A stretch of DNA of 64,000 nucleotides, taken from positions 19,015,335-19,079,334 of the forward strand of contig CM059977.1 of the NCBI GenBank assembly GCA_030490835.1. The letters run 5' to 3'. Shown piece by piece: positions 37,576-48,600 of this stretch; within the stretch, counting starts at the first letter, position 1, and each line of letters begins with the position of its first letter. The notes beneath the pieces are model-generated. The model saw only the letters and a program-made list of their open reading frames with translations, ran no database searches and was not told where the DNA came from. The DNA is from Annona cherimola. Lineage: Eukaryota > Streptophyta > Magnoliopsida > Magnoliales > Annonaceae. The position numbers and the translations under genes are program-made.

Positions 37576-38232
37576 TATTTGTAATGTTAAAAATAACTTT
37601 GTTTGGAAACTTATATATTTTATCCATTTAGTTTCAAATTTTAACATTATATATTCACTCTATAATGATGTACTTGAAGTTTTAATTACAACAAAATTTA
37701 TAGTTAAAGTAATTTTTGGCATCATACAAGTATAGAGTTGGAATGATAATATAAATGGTAAAAATAATTAAAAATAAGTTTTTTTGGCGTGGGTTACGTT
37801 GGCTAATAGGATCATGCATCTATATTATTTGTAATGTTGAAAATAACTTTGTTTGGAAATTATAATATTTTATACATATAGTTCGAATTTTAACATTATA
37901 TATTAACTCTACAATGATATACTTAAAGTTTTAGTTACGGCACAAGATATGTGGCTTAGTTAGTGGTAACACCAATTGGCACAAAAAATGCAAAAGTGTC
38001 TAAGTTCAAGCCCCCGACAATGATGTGTGAGTTGTTTTTTTGATTCCTTCTGGTCTGAGTGTATTTATAGATTCTTACTAATGTAAAAGATTAAATATGC
38101 TTAATTGTAATATCAAATGTTATAGTGTATAATATCAATCAAAAAAATTTTAATTACTGCATAAAAGTTTATAATTGAAGTAATTTTAGGCATCTTATAG
38201 GTATAGACATGGAAAGTTAATATGAATGGTTT
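37551..38232. repeat. Direct duplication of about 240 bp, second copy split by a SINE
   Basis: The first copy (about 37558-37765) and the second (about 37801-38232) both begin GGCTAATAGGATCAT and share CTATATTATTTGTAATGTT and AACTTTGTTTGGAAA. The second copy is broken after GTTTTAGTTACGGCA by the SINE at 37943-38147 and resumes at TTTTAATTACTGCA. Confidence 0.75.
37943..38147 (+). mobile_element. tRNA-derived SINE with target duplication
   Basis: The A box is within TGGCTTAGTTAGTGG (37952-37966) and the B box near AAGTTCAAGCCCCC (about 38001). The tail is TATCAATCAAAAAAA. It is flanked by TTTTAGTTACGGCA (37929-37942) and TTTTAATTACTGCA (38148-38161), a 14-bp duplication with two mismatches. 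The uninterrupted neighbour copy at about 37680 shows the empty site. Confidence 0.85.
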
Positions 38233-38299
38233 AACTGGAAAATGATATATAGTAAAATAAACAATTAGCTACACCCATGTGCAATTAATTTACATGAAT

Positions 38300-39180
38300 T
38301 GCTTCTATGAAATATTTCTTTTATGGAATCTGTCTTAGATGCACCCTCTTCATTTTTAATATTCTAATCTTTGATAAAAAAAAATTCAATTCATTTATTA
38401 TATTTGACATCATTTATATTTTTATTGAAATCCTTTCCTTTTTTAGTATTTATATATGGGCCTTATCTATAAATGAGTAAATTAACGTAATAAAATATTT
38501 GATACTAAATATTAATTTTAAAATAGTATTTTCAATATCTAAACTATTTAAAATAGGAGTCCACTTATATACATCATAATGTATTTTAGGCTAAAATATA
38601 TCATTCTTTCATTTTTATAATTAATTATATTTTTTATTTTTTCTTCACAAACATGTTTTACTAAGTGTATTTAATTAATATACCAAGTTTTGTTATTTTA
38701 CAATACCATTAAATTTTTATTTTTATTTTTTTGAAAAAATCAATTTCAAGAGTATTTAAGTCATTTTTACCCTTAAAAAGTTATTTTTTAAAAAATAAAA
38801 ATAAAAATGTAAAAGTATTATAAAATGACAAAACTTGGTATATAAATTAAATACACTTAGAAAAACATATTTATGAAGAAAAATAAAAATATATAAATAA
38901 TTGTAAATACAAATGAATGATGTATTTTAACTTAAAATATATTATGATGTATATAACCAGACTTATTTAAAATATCACTATTATATGAATAAATAATTCT
39001 ATAAAGTATCGTTACATTTTAATATATATGAATAAATCTAATTATTTTTTATAATTTTCACATAAATATATCTATTTTTGAGCAAATATAGTCATATTTA
39101 ATTATGATGAAACTTGTTTTCATAGCTAATAAAAAATGTCAAATGTAATGAATGAATTTTCTTTTAAAAAATACAATGAA
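38300..39180. repeat. Dispersed repeat, paralogous to 42990-43420
   Basis: Ordered matches include GCTTCTATGAAAT, the AACGTAATAAAAT block, AATAGTATTTTCAA/TATCTAAA, ATTCTATAAAGTAT and GATGAAACTTG/AGATAAAACTTGG. The copy here is enlarged by the 410-bp element at 38555-38964. Confidence 0.7.
38555..38964. mobile_element. 410-bp TIR element with exact 9-bp target duplication
   Basis: The ends contain CTTATATACATCATAATGTA and its inverse, with about 55 bp of inverted similarity and AT-rich inner arms. ATTTAAAAT occurs exactly at 38546-38554 and 38965-38973, a 9-bp duplication as made by Mutator-like elements. The paralogue near 43205 lacks the insertion. Confidence 0.85.
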
Positions 39181-39340
39181 TTGAATTGAATTATATAATT
39201 AACTATAAAATAATTTCACGAAAAGAAAGGCCGTTTTCGCATGAACATGATTGTGAAACTAAAAATTTTCAAAAAAATGATTGTGAAACTGAAGAGCATC
39301 CATCATCTGTGAGAGAGAGCAGGGGAGAGAGAGAGCGAGC

Positions 39341-39511
39341 ATCAACAATTCTATATCCACCAAGCATCATGTGCGTCCTTGTCCAGGGGGGAGGAGCCAG
39401 AGAGAGAGCGCGAGCGCATCAACAATTCTACATCCACCAAGGATCATGTGCGTTCTTGTCCAGCGGGGAGTAGCCAACAGGTGTTGTCCAGGGGGAAGTA
39501 GCCAGCAGGTG
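39341..39511. repeat. GC-richer tandem repeats, 77-bp and 28-bp periods
   Basis: Units at 39341-39417 and 39418-39494 start ATCAACAATTCTA and contain CATGTGCGT and TTGTCCAG. A 28-bp period (TTGTCCAGCGGGGAGTAGCC, then TTGTCCAGGGGGAAGTAGCC) covers 39456-39511. (GA)n runs precede each 77-bp unit. No gene is evident. Confidence 0.8.
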
Positions 39512-39615
39512 GCTGTTATTTCCACTACAAACCAGGACAAACCCTTCTGATGGACGCGCAAGAGAAGACCACCGACGTTACCGGAAGAAGTTTTGAGCCG
39601 GAATTTGCTTTTTAA

Positions 39616-39943
39616 GGGGCTGTTTGGCATGGTGTAAAACTACCGGTTTTGCGTAAAACTTTTCACGCGAGGGGGCTTTGTGCAAAAACCCGTCAAATCA
39701 GTCTTCTCCTCGACAGCGGGCTGCATTTCTCGTACAGTCGTAGAGGCCGCACGTCTTCCATTTCGCCGCAGGAACGATTTTCGCCGTAAAAAGAGGACAT
39801 TTCGCGCCCAGTCTTTTGCATTCGCCGCCGGACATTTGCATTCGCACCCAGACATTTGCATTATCGGGTAACAAAATTGATTACTGACGTTTTTTCAAGG
39901 CATAAAACCCGTCAAAAAGTATTAGACAATGCCAAACAGCCCC
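39616..39943. mobile_element. PIF/Harbinger-like MITE, GGGGCTGTTTGGCAT family
   Basis: Ends GGGGCTGTTTGGCAT and ATGCCAAACAGCCCC are exact inverted repeats. TAA is duplicated at 39613-39615 and 39944-39946, the 3-bp target typical of PIF/Harbinger. The 328-bp body is CpG-rich, unlike its surroundings. The frames on both strands within it are not genes. Confidence 0.9.
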
Positions 39944-39961
39944 TAAGTCTTTTAAGTTTAT

Positions 39962-40242
39962 AGATGTATTTGGGAATGGATAAAACTTTTGATGAAAAAT
40001 TTTGGAAAGTAAAAGTTGTCAAATGATGTGATATGATAGGGGTAATGACGAGGAGTAAAGATGATAAAATTAAAATAGATAGGTTAATTGTATAAGTAGT
40101 TGTGTAGAAATGATTGAAAAATAGGGTAGTTGTATGGGAAAATGTGAAAAAATGATTAAAAAATATGACAATTATAAAGAGTGAAAAGTTTTAGATTAAA
40201 AAATTTTAAGTTCACATTTTTTCCTCATTGCCAAACACACCC
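39962..40242 (+). mobile_element. Harbinger/Tourist-like MITE, GGGTGTGTTTGG family, copy 4
   Basis: The left end has decayed to AGATGTATTTGGG and the right is CCAAACACACCC. TAT lies at 39959-39961 and 40243-40245. The length is 281 bp. It lies 15 bp after the previous MITE's target site. Confidence 0.78.
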
Positions 40243-40249
40243 TATATAT

Positions 40250-40900
40250 TTATATTTTAAATTGAAGTTCGCACATTAGTATTTTAAATTTTATAGATTT
40301 TGATTTTTTGCATTTTAGATCTTTAGCCATAACACAATGTTAAAATCTTGTAAAATTTTTAAAATGTCATTCGCATTTTAAACTAAATTTGACATATTTA
40401 AAATGCTAATACATAAATATATATTTATATATTTTAGCAGTATTTTTTTTAATATCATGAGCGCCGTGAGGGCAGAGAATTTAAATCAAACTTCACGTTT
40501 TAAAATTTAAAAGGTATTTTAGACATTTTACAATCTTTTTAATGGTGATTTTTAATGTCGATGGGATTGAGAATTTAAAATGTAAAAGACTAACTTTCAC
40601 AGGGTTTAAAATGCTAATATGTAAACATCAAGGCTCGAAATGCAAATATACAAAGTTATAGGGTTTAAAATTCAAATTTTCCATGTTAAGCCCTCCATCT
40701 ATGCATATTTATATTTTAAACTTCTAAATTTTACTATTGGCATTTTAAACCCTATAAAGTTATTTTTTTACATTTAAAACCCTTGGTTCTCACGCTATTA
40801 AACACTTTTAAAGTCTGTAAATATCTAAAATACTTTTTACATTTTAAACTCTTTAACTGTACATATTTACATTTTAATCCTCAAGTTTGCTATTACATAT
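40250..40900. repeat. AT-rich inverted repeat (GGGTTTAAAATGCTAATA type)
   Basis: Phrases such as ACATTAGTATTTTAAA at 40272 and TTTAAAATGCTAATATGTAA at 40609 are inverted relatives. The same phrases flank the hAT element at 9941-10486, so this is a dispersed family. A second, partial copy seems to follow 40690. The ends are not defined. Confidence 0.45.
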
Positions 40901-41825
40901 GTATCATCTTATATAGACTATGGGAGGAATAGTTTAATTTTTCTATCACAAATAATTTACGTATTTGTTATATTTACTCATATAATATTATTACACTTAT
41001 ATTCTTAACTAAAAGTTTTATTTGAAATTATTTTAGAAAATATTTGTTTCTTTTCTTCATTACCAAAAAGGCACTTAGTTCATTAGAGCATAAAAATGGA
41101 TAAACAAAAATAATTCAAAAGATAAGCTATTTTATTATGTGAAAAAAATAAATTAAAAGAAAAGAAAATGGCCGAAAAAGAGAAAGAAGGCCAAAATGGC
41201 TATTGACTATCTTATAAAATCATATGTAAGTTAAAAGCCCAAAGAAACATGTTTTGATTTTACTTTTTTTGAACTCATGTCAAGTTGTTAAACAGTTTGC
41301 AACACGATTCTTATTATATAACAATGATATTTTTAGGCATTGATATTTCTATCATGCACTACTATGTTTAGGATTTTATTAATTATTCTTATTGCAAATT
41401 TAGTAAAATCTTCAAATTTAGGTTTTGATTATAAGATTTGTACTTACTACCATTTTTGTTGCTTAATATAGCTTGATCAATTGAATAAAATTTTTGGTTT
41501 TAATATTATTTTTATGCAAGCTTCATGAAAGTGTGATAATATTATATAAGTACATACAAAAATATGTAAATTATTAAGGATATAATAAATAAGATAGTTG
41601 CACAAAAAGATATATAAAAAGTTGACATGTTGAGATAATAATAAAAGTATGGTAATTAGGTGATTAATATATTAAACTATTTCAAAAAATAAAAAGAAGA
41701 AAACAATCTTTTTACCTACCAAAATAAGTTTCATTATAGCATGCTTGAAAAATAAGAAAGCTTTTTTATGCTTATGTCTCAACTTTTACAAATTTTGTCA
41801 CCATCAAATAATGCATCATTTACTT
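40901..41825. other. AT-rich intergenic sequence, no gene seen
   Basis: No frame, terminal repeat or periodicity that I can support. Confidence 0.4.
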
Positions 41826-42573
41826 AAAATTTTTGGTTGAAAAACTTTTGGGTAAAAGTTTTTAAAATATGAGAATAATATGATATAGTAAGGGTAATGA
41901 TGGGGATTAAAGAGAATAAAGTTAAAATAAATATGTTAGTTGTATGTAGTTGTTTAGAAATGATTAAAAAGTAGGATAGTTATATAGAAGGCATTTTCGC
42001 AAATATGCATAAAAAATTTGACTAATTTGCATCCGTATTTCTAAGTTTGCCAATATTGTAAATATGCTCACAAATGTCACATGAAATTACAAGCATGTCC
42101 CTTCCGTTAAGACATCGTTAAAATTTTCTCTAAAATGACAATAATGTCTTTTGAACTAAGCGGTATACTTATAATTTTTCAAATATTATAGACATATCTG
42201 CTAATTTCATTTATATATTTATAAATAGTATTATTTTAAATTTTTTGCAAATATGCTTCTAATATTGCAAAATTTGTAAGTGATCTCTTAGGCCCTCAGT
42301 TCAAAGAATATTATTATCATTTCATAGAAAATTCTAACGACATTCTAACAAAAGGGATACGGTTGCAATTTTATGCAAATTTTGTAGGTACATTTGTAAT
42401 ATTGGCAAACTTAATGACACAGATGCAATATTGATCAAATTTTGTAGGTATATTTACATAAATTCCTATATAAAAAGATATAAAAGATAACTCAAAAATA
42501 TGATAATTATAAAGAGTGAAAAATTTTAAATTAAAAAAATTTTGGTTTAAAAAGTTTTGTATACAACACACCC
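41826..42573 (+). mobile_element. Harbinger/Tourist-like MITE interrupted by a MULE-type MITE
   Basis: The right end ACAACACACCC and the family body are recognisable on both sides of the insertion (GTAGGATAGT to the left; ATATGATAATTATAAAGAG to the right). The left end is worn. About 260 bp remain after removing the nested element. Confidence 0.7.
41990..42466. mobile_element. MULE-type MITE nested in a Harbinger-like MITE
   Basis: The ends pair over about 75 bp, for example TAAGTTTGCCAATATTGTAA on the left against TTACAAATG/AATATTGGCAAACTTA on the right. The 9-bp target duplication is TATATAGAA (41981-41989) and TATATAAAA (42467-42475), one mismatch. It is 477 bp long, non-coding, and related to 25402-25856. 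Confidence 0.85.
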
Positions 42574-42989
42574 ACAGTCCAATGAAATGATTATCAGCTA
42601 GTGAAGTGTTAAAATTAATGTAAATTGATCACACTTATATCTTCATAAAACTAAGATCTAAAAAATAAAATAAAAAGAAGGGGTTGAATTAGATATATTC
42701 ACAATAAGATAGACAAACATCTCTTACTACAAAATTTCAATTTCTTTCATCATGTGTTTTTGTTTAAGACATCTACCTTCTAACTTATTGCAACAATTAG
42801 ACTTTGTGGTTGGTAGAATTGACTTCTGAGTGTCGCATGAGATTAAGACCATGAAGGTAAAATCCCTAGCATGACAAATAAACATCAATTTCCTAAAAGA
42901 TCACTTTAGTTGGCTTAGTCAAAAATAAGTTTAACCTTATAAAGAGAAAAATAAACATTAGTTATTTAAAGTAAAACTTATATAAGGAT
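42574..42989. other. AT-rich intergenic sequence, no gene seen
   Basis: No coding potential or paired ends recognised. Confidence 0.4.
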
Positions 42990-43425
42990 GCTTCTATGAA
43001 ATCCTTTTTATATTAACTTCTTCCGTTTTCAATATCTAGATAACTGATGAAAAATTCACTCTATCTATTATATTTACTAGTACTTATATTATCTAAAAAC
43101 TTTTTCATTTGTCTAATATCACTGTAAATGAAGTAATATCAACGTAATAAAATGATTTAATGTTAAATATTAATTTTTAAGTAGTATTTTCAACATCTAA
43201 ATCATCTAAAATATGAGTACTATATGGATAAATGATTCTATAAAGTATTATCATACTTTAATCTATGTATAAATGAATCTAAGTATTTTTTCTAACTTAC
43301 ACATAAATGTACCTGTTTTAGAGCAAACGTAACCTATGCACATATTGGATTTAGATAAAACTTGGTTTTATAACTAAACTTATGATGTTAAATACAATAA
43401 ATGAATTAAATTTTCTATCAAGCAT
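42990..43425. repeat. Paralogue of the 38.3-39.2 kb repeat without the 410-bp insertion
   Basis: CATCTAAATCATCTAAAATATGAGTA at about 43193-43218 corresponds to the sequence around ATTTAAAAT at 38546, continuous here. The flanks on both sides match in order. Confidence 0.7.
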
Positions 43426-43704
43426 TAAATCTTAAAATTTGAAAGGGTTATATGGAATTCGCTTCAACGTAATCTGATTACATAAAAGCTAGTCTAACTT
43501 CTATTTCAAACTTTCATGTCTACAAGCCGCATGGTATATTTATAGTTAAGTTGAGGAAAAATTTTCACTAATTTTCTTATTTAAGATAGAGTAACGCACA
43601 AAAAGTAAATAAAACAAAGTTTATAATTATCTTTTACATCTAAGCAACTAAAACACAATAAAAGTATGATTATTATAACTCTTGGTTCAAGAATACTTTA
43701 AAAT

Positions 43705-43917
43705 GCAAATGCGTTTGGAAAGTGATAAAGTTTTCAGTTATTGTAAAAGTTTTTGAATTGGAAGAAAATGATGTGATATGATAAAAGTAATAAAGATGAA
43801 TAAAAAGAATAAAATTAAAATATATATGTTAGTTATGTGGATATTTGTGTAAAATAAGATGATTATAAAAACGAAAAGTTTTAGCTTGATATTTTCTCCT
43901 TATTGCCAAACACAATT
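43705..43917 (+). mobile_element. Harbinger/Tourist-like MITE, internally deleted copy
   Basis: Left end GCGTTTGGAAAGTGATAAAG and right end TTGCCAAACACA. The body keeps GAAAATGATGTGATATGATA but lacks about 70 bp of the usual length. Confidence 0.6.
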
Positions 43918-44455
43918 TGTATTGCAAAAAAATCATGACAATAACATTTGCGTAATGACTTAAATATGAAAAGGGTTAAAATATATTCAAAATTTGTTCA
44001 TATATAAAATTGACTCATAAAGGTTAGTGATAGCGTCGAGTTTTATTTGCAAAAATAAGAGGGTTTATTTTAGAAACACAGACTATCGAATCTAATTCGT
44101 AGTTAAGCAGAGGTTATTTGGCCTGTTATTTTAAACTCCTACAAAGACCAAATAATGGAAGTACAATCGCGCTTCTATAGGCATTGGCGTGAGACGCGAT
44201 GCTGCTATAGGCATTGTTCAACTTAACAAGTAGCCAGCAGTCATTTTCCTCACAAACCTTAATAAATTCCTTTAGGAAAGTTAAAATATTTGAAAAAAAA
44301 TGCAGCACTTCAAATTTATACGTCAGTCACGATTGATTCTTATTTTCTGATGGTCCATCTTTTTCAGATAAAAAATCATCACTTAATTACCGCTGAAACA
44401 TCGCAGGATTGAAAATGAGAATGCACGGGATGTGTCGTGTGTTCATTGGACCATT
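43918..44455. other. Intergenic sequence, no gene seen
   Basis: Short frames near 44126-44308 have no recognisable domain. Composition is mixed. Confidence 0.35.
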
Positions 44456-44658
44456 TTTTTTTTTAATCTATTGTATGCAAGAGGACCGCAGATATTAGAG
44501 TCTGAGTAAATTCTAAATCCTTACAACAAATTCCTAAAAATCTCCATTGCTAGACAGAAATTAAAATACCCACGAGAACTAGGGACTGCAGGTGGGGAGG
44601 TTTGAACTCTTCAGGCATGCTCATCATGTATACCGCTGCATCAAGGCGCTGGTTGTGC
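44456..44658 (-). mobile_element. tRNA-derived SINE, minus orientation
   Basis: Read on the minus strand: a TTGATGCAGCGG A-box-like site (about 44645), a GAGTTCAAACCTCC B box (about 44601), and a poly-A tail (T run at about 44454-44464). Flanks GTGTTCATTGGACCATT (about 44439) and GTGTTCATGAGACAATT (about 44659) form a 17-bp imperfect target duplication. Confidence 0.75.
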
Positions 44659-44939
44659 GTGTTCATGAGACAATTAACATAGAGTTTAGTGGGCAATTGC
44701 ACCCTTAAATTTAAAAAATTATACAATCTCCCTTTAAACTTTTTAAAAAAATTTCAAAATATAATTTGATTTCATATGACTGGCAATTTTTTTCTTTATT
44801 TTTGCATGTTATCAAATGTACCCTCAATGCTAATTATCTAATTTTTTATCACCTTTTTCTATTTTCAGCCATTTTCTCACAAAAATTCAAACTTTTGTTT
44901 TATATTAGAATGTGCTTGGCAATCACGAGAACATGTTAC

Positions 44940-45165
44940 TCTATAATTTGAATTAAAATTTTTTACTTTTTATATTTATGCTATTTTTAATTATTTTTTC
45001 ACATTTTTATATAAAATTATTTTTCTTTTCAAGCATTTTTTTATAATTACTTTTACCATTATTCTATCTATTTTTCCTTTATTTTTCTACTTCTGACCCT
45101 TACTTCTGTCATATCACATTAATTATTTTACATAAAAAATTTTCTTTAACAATGCCAAACTCAAC
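44940..45165 (-). mobile_element. Harbinger/Tourist-like MITE, worn copy
   Basis: The family body in reverse order is recognisable: TTTTTAATTATTTTTTCACA, then ATATCACATTAATTATTT and TTGCCAAAC-like TGCCAAACTC at the end. The left end is lost. Confidence 0.5.
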
Positions 45166-45439
45166 TTCTAAATTAGGTAAATTAGGTTTAGGGTTGAAAC
45201 CACCTTATTCGCACAGGACGTTTTACGAAAGTACGTGCAAATAACACGGTTACACGGCACAGCAGACAGCAGGAGCCGGATTGCGCCGATGTTCTCAACT
45301 CCAAAGTGATACTGGCGAGGCGGTGACACCAGAACACAACGGAACGCGAAGGATGGAAGCAGGGATGCGTAGCGTATGAAAAAGCGCCCTGGTCCAGCCG
45401 GCTCACTTTAAAGACCGGCGTCAACTGAAAACGAAAAGA

Positions 45440-45624
45440 TCAAGTTTCAGAACAGAACAGAACAGAACAGAACAGAAGAGCGCAAAGAAATCCAGAGAAC
45501 TGAAGAAGAGAAAGAAAGAACGTAAAATGGTCGTTGTGATTGCAGTGCGCAGGGTATCACCGTAGCATTCTCGCCCTCCCCTGCAATCCATGAAAACCCT
45601 AACCCTAGCCTCCTCCCACCACAG
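45440..45624 (+). promoter_or_regulatory. Probable 5' leader of the UBP gene with a CAGAA pentamer run and two upstream ORFs
   Basis: Six CAGAA pentamers lie at about 45448-45477, followed by purine-rich sequence, which is common in plant 5' leaders. Two upstream ATGs are visible. The first, 45527-45565, encodes 12 residues and stops at TAG. The second, 45590-45700, encodes 36 residues in another frame and runs past the main ATG at 45625. Whether they lie in the mRNA depends on an unseen transcription start. Confidence 0.4.
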
Positions 45625-48600
45625 ATGCTCTTCTCGGATCTTTCCTTCGATCTCCCTCCGCTTCTGCAAATCGTCGTCACAGCGCTTGTCATCGCCCTAG
45701 GGCTTCTTCAACTCATTAAAGTCTCGGCGTCTCGCTACCTTGTCGTAGACGCTAGATTCGAAGGTGGCGACGGCCACGCCGACATGACCGTTGAACGGAG
45801 GGTCGCATCCGCGGAGCCGAAGGCTTCCGGCGGCGAGGTTGCTGCCTTGTGTTTTGTCTGCGGCGGCTCCGGCACGAAGAAATGCTCCGGATGCAAGGCC
45901 GTTCGATATTGGCAAGTTTTTACTTTTCCCCTTGATCCATGAAAAGTACTGTGGGTGTTTTTTTATTATTATTATTTTTTTTATAATAAATTCTCGCCCC
46001 TGATCGCAAAATGTTGTTTTTATTTTTCCCTGGTTCCTCCCGGGGCTGCCATTCGTGTCTTTATTGCTTTTGCATGAGATTTGCGCGAGTTGCATTTCTT
46101 TTTTAAAATTTTGAATTTTCGGCTATTCTAATTTTGTTTGATATAAGGTTATTGTTGGTAGTTATTTTTTCTGCAAAGAAATGGGGAATGCCTTTTGGCT
46201 TATGTTATAGCGCATGTGAATATGTCTAGCCCGTAATTATGTTCGATCATGGTCGATATGGAAGGTATCATTGGAACGGAGTATATTGCTGCTTTCTGAG
46301 CTGTCTAGGTGCAGATGTAGGAGACAGTTATCAGGAGCATCCCTTCTGCACTTCCAATCATGGATACTCGGCCTTTCAGAAACTGCAGTTGTGACTCTAG
46401 TCACTGGATGGTGAAATTCGGACTGATGCGGAAAATGGAAGCATTGGTCACTGTGACAATAAATAGGGGAAGCCAAATGCACTTTATGGTGATATGAAGT
46501 GGGAATGACTAGTAACAGTAAGAGGCTTCCTGAGTGCCATTAAAACTAAACCAAGTGGTTAGGATTTAGTGCATTGTCTTCAATGGAGTTTGAGTCTTCA
46601 TTTTTCTAAACGACTTAAGACCGAGGTGCTATGAACTGGCTGATTTGGCTTCAACTATTTATAAATGGTGCTCTGTTGCAGTTCCTTCAGCGTCACTCTT
46701 GTGGCTTGTCTTTTTGCATATAACTATCTAATTTTTTGTGATCTTTTTCTCTGGCCTAGTTTTATTTTTTTCTTTAGAGTGTGTTCGAGAAATGATAAAA
46801 CTTTTGGATGAAAAGTTTTTAAATTGAGAGAAAATGATGTGATGTGATATGATAATGGTAATGATGAGAAGTAAAGAAAATATAGTTAAAATAGATAAGA
46901 TAGTTATATGGGTAGTTGTGTAGAAATGATTGAAAGCTAGTTGTATAAGAAGATGCGAAAAATAATTAAAAAACAAGACAGTTGTGGAAAGTGAAAAGTT
47001 TTAGACTAAAAAGTTTTGGTTGAAATTTTTTTTGTGTTAAATAAACATGCCCTTAGTAGAAGAAAACACATTAGCCATTTGGCGGCCTGGCGACTGAAAA
47101 AGGGGAAATATTTTTTTTCTTGATCATAGGTTTGAGTTCCAGTGGAAACTCAACAATGTCCAGCCTGGTAGACATTGGAACAAGAACTTGAGCCTAACTT
47201 TAAGGTGCTAATCCATCACAAAACTCATCGCCGTGGAAGACAATCTCTTGACAAACTGGCAAATTACTATGAAGTGTAAAAGGCTAAGGTTCCAAGATAA
47301 GAACAGGGCACGACATCTTGAGAAGTTACTCCTTACAATCTCATCATCACGACAAGTTGTTTTTCTGTTCTCACTTGTGTGAGGTTTGCTAAAAGACATC
47401 CAAGTGCATTGAGCTTGTTTGAGGAAGGGTCATGCCACTTTGAAGGGAAGCCTTAGATACTATGGTAAAAATTGTCACTGTGTGACTTGGAGGTCATGGG
47501 TTTGAGTTGTGGAAATCTCGTGCTTCACAAGATATGATTGCGTACTATAGACCTAAAGTGGCATGACCCTTCCCCAGGACTTGTGCACAGCGTAGCTCAA
47601 TTTACCGGGGTGCCCTGCCCTTTCGCTCCTTACAATCTAATTTGTGGAAAGTTTCAAACTTGTTCATTTTGTCAATCAGTATTAGCTTCTAACTTTCTAT
47701 ATATAATAAGGATTAAAAACAAAATATCTCCAGAAGATTCCTAAAACTTGAAATTATCTTGTCCATCTTATTTATGATCTTTGATTATTGATACTCTCGT
47801 ACAACTTTTTTTTTTCCTTCCAAAAGTCATCCATAAGGAATATTTGAAAATTCAAAACAAAGTAATCAATAATTCATAATCTGGTTCATGCTTAAAATTC
47901 TCAAATCCTATACACACTAGGCTTGTTAAAAGTGCTCCAAGCTTACCCAATTTTGTGTTCATCATTTTTTGATGTTTTTAATAGATCAAACCATGAATCA
48001 GTTGTAGATAATCAATTTTCTCTCACACACTTGAGCTGCAGCTGCGTCCGGACTATGAATGTAACCCCATGCATGGTGCTGTCTAGCCATGCACTGGATC
48101 AACCCAATGGACTGATTTGGTGAGCCAACCCAATAAACAACCTCCAGTTCTAACTCAGATCCAGTAAAACGAGCCTGAACTCATTTGGTTGGGCTGCCCA
48201 CGAAACCAAGACAGCCGCACAAATCAGAGACCCAAACCCTCGACAACAGTCCAACACCAATGGACAGCCTATTTGTTCTGCAGATGTTTGACAACCCGGA
48301 TTGACCAATCCAATGTTCTGATCATCAGAAAAATTCATGATTGTGTTTTTGAGATTATCTTTAGGGTATGTTTGGCAATTTGTAAAAGTTGTCAAGTTAA
48401 AACTTTTCAATCTAAAACTTGTAATTCTCCATAACTACTCTTTTTTAAATTATTTTTTACACATATTTCTATACAACAACCCCACTTTTCAATCATTTCT
48501 ACACAATTACCAATACAACTAACCTATTTATTTTAAATTTATTCTCTTTACTCATCATTATTACCCCTACAATATCATATCATTTTTTACTAATTTGACA

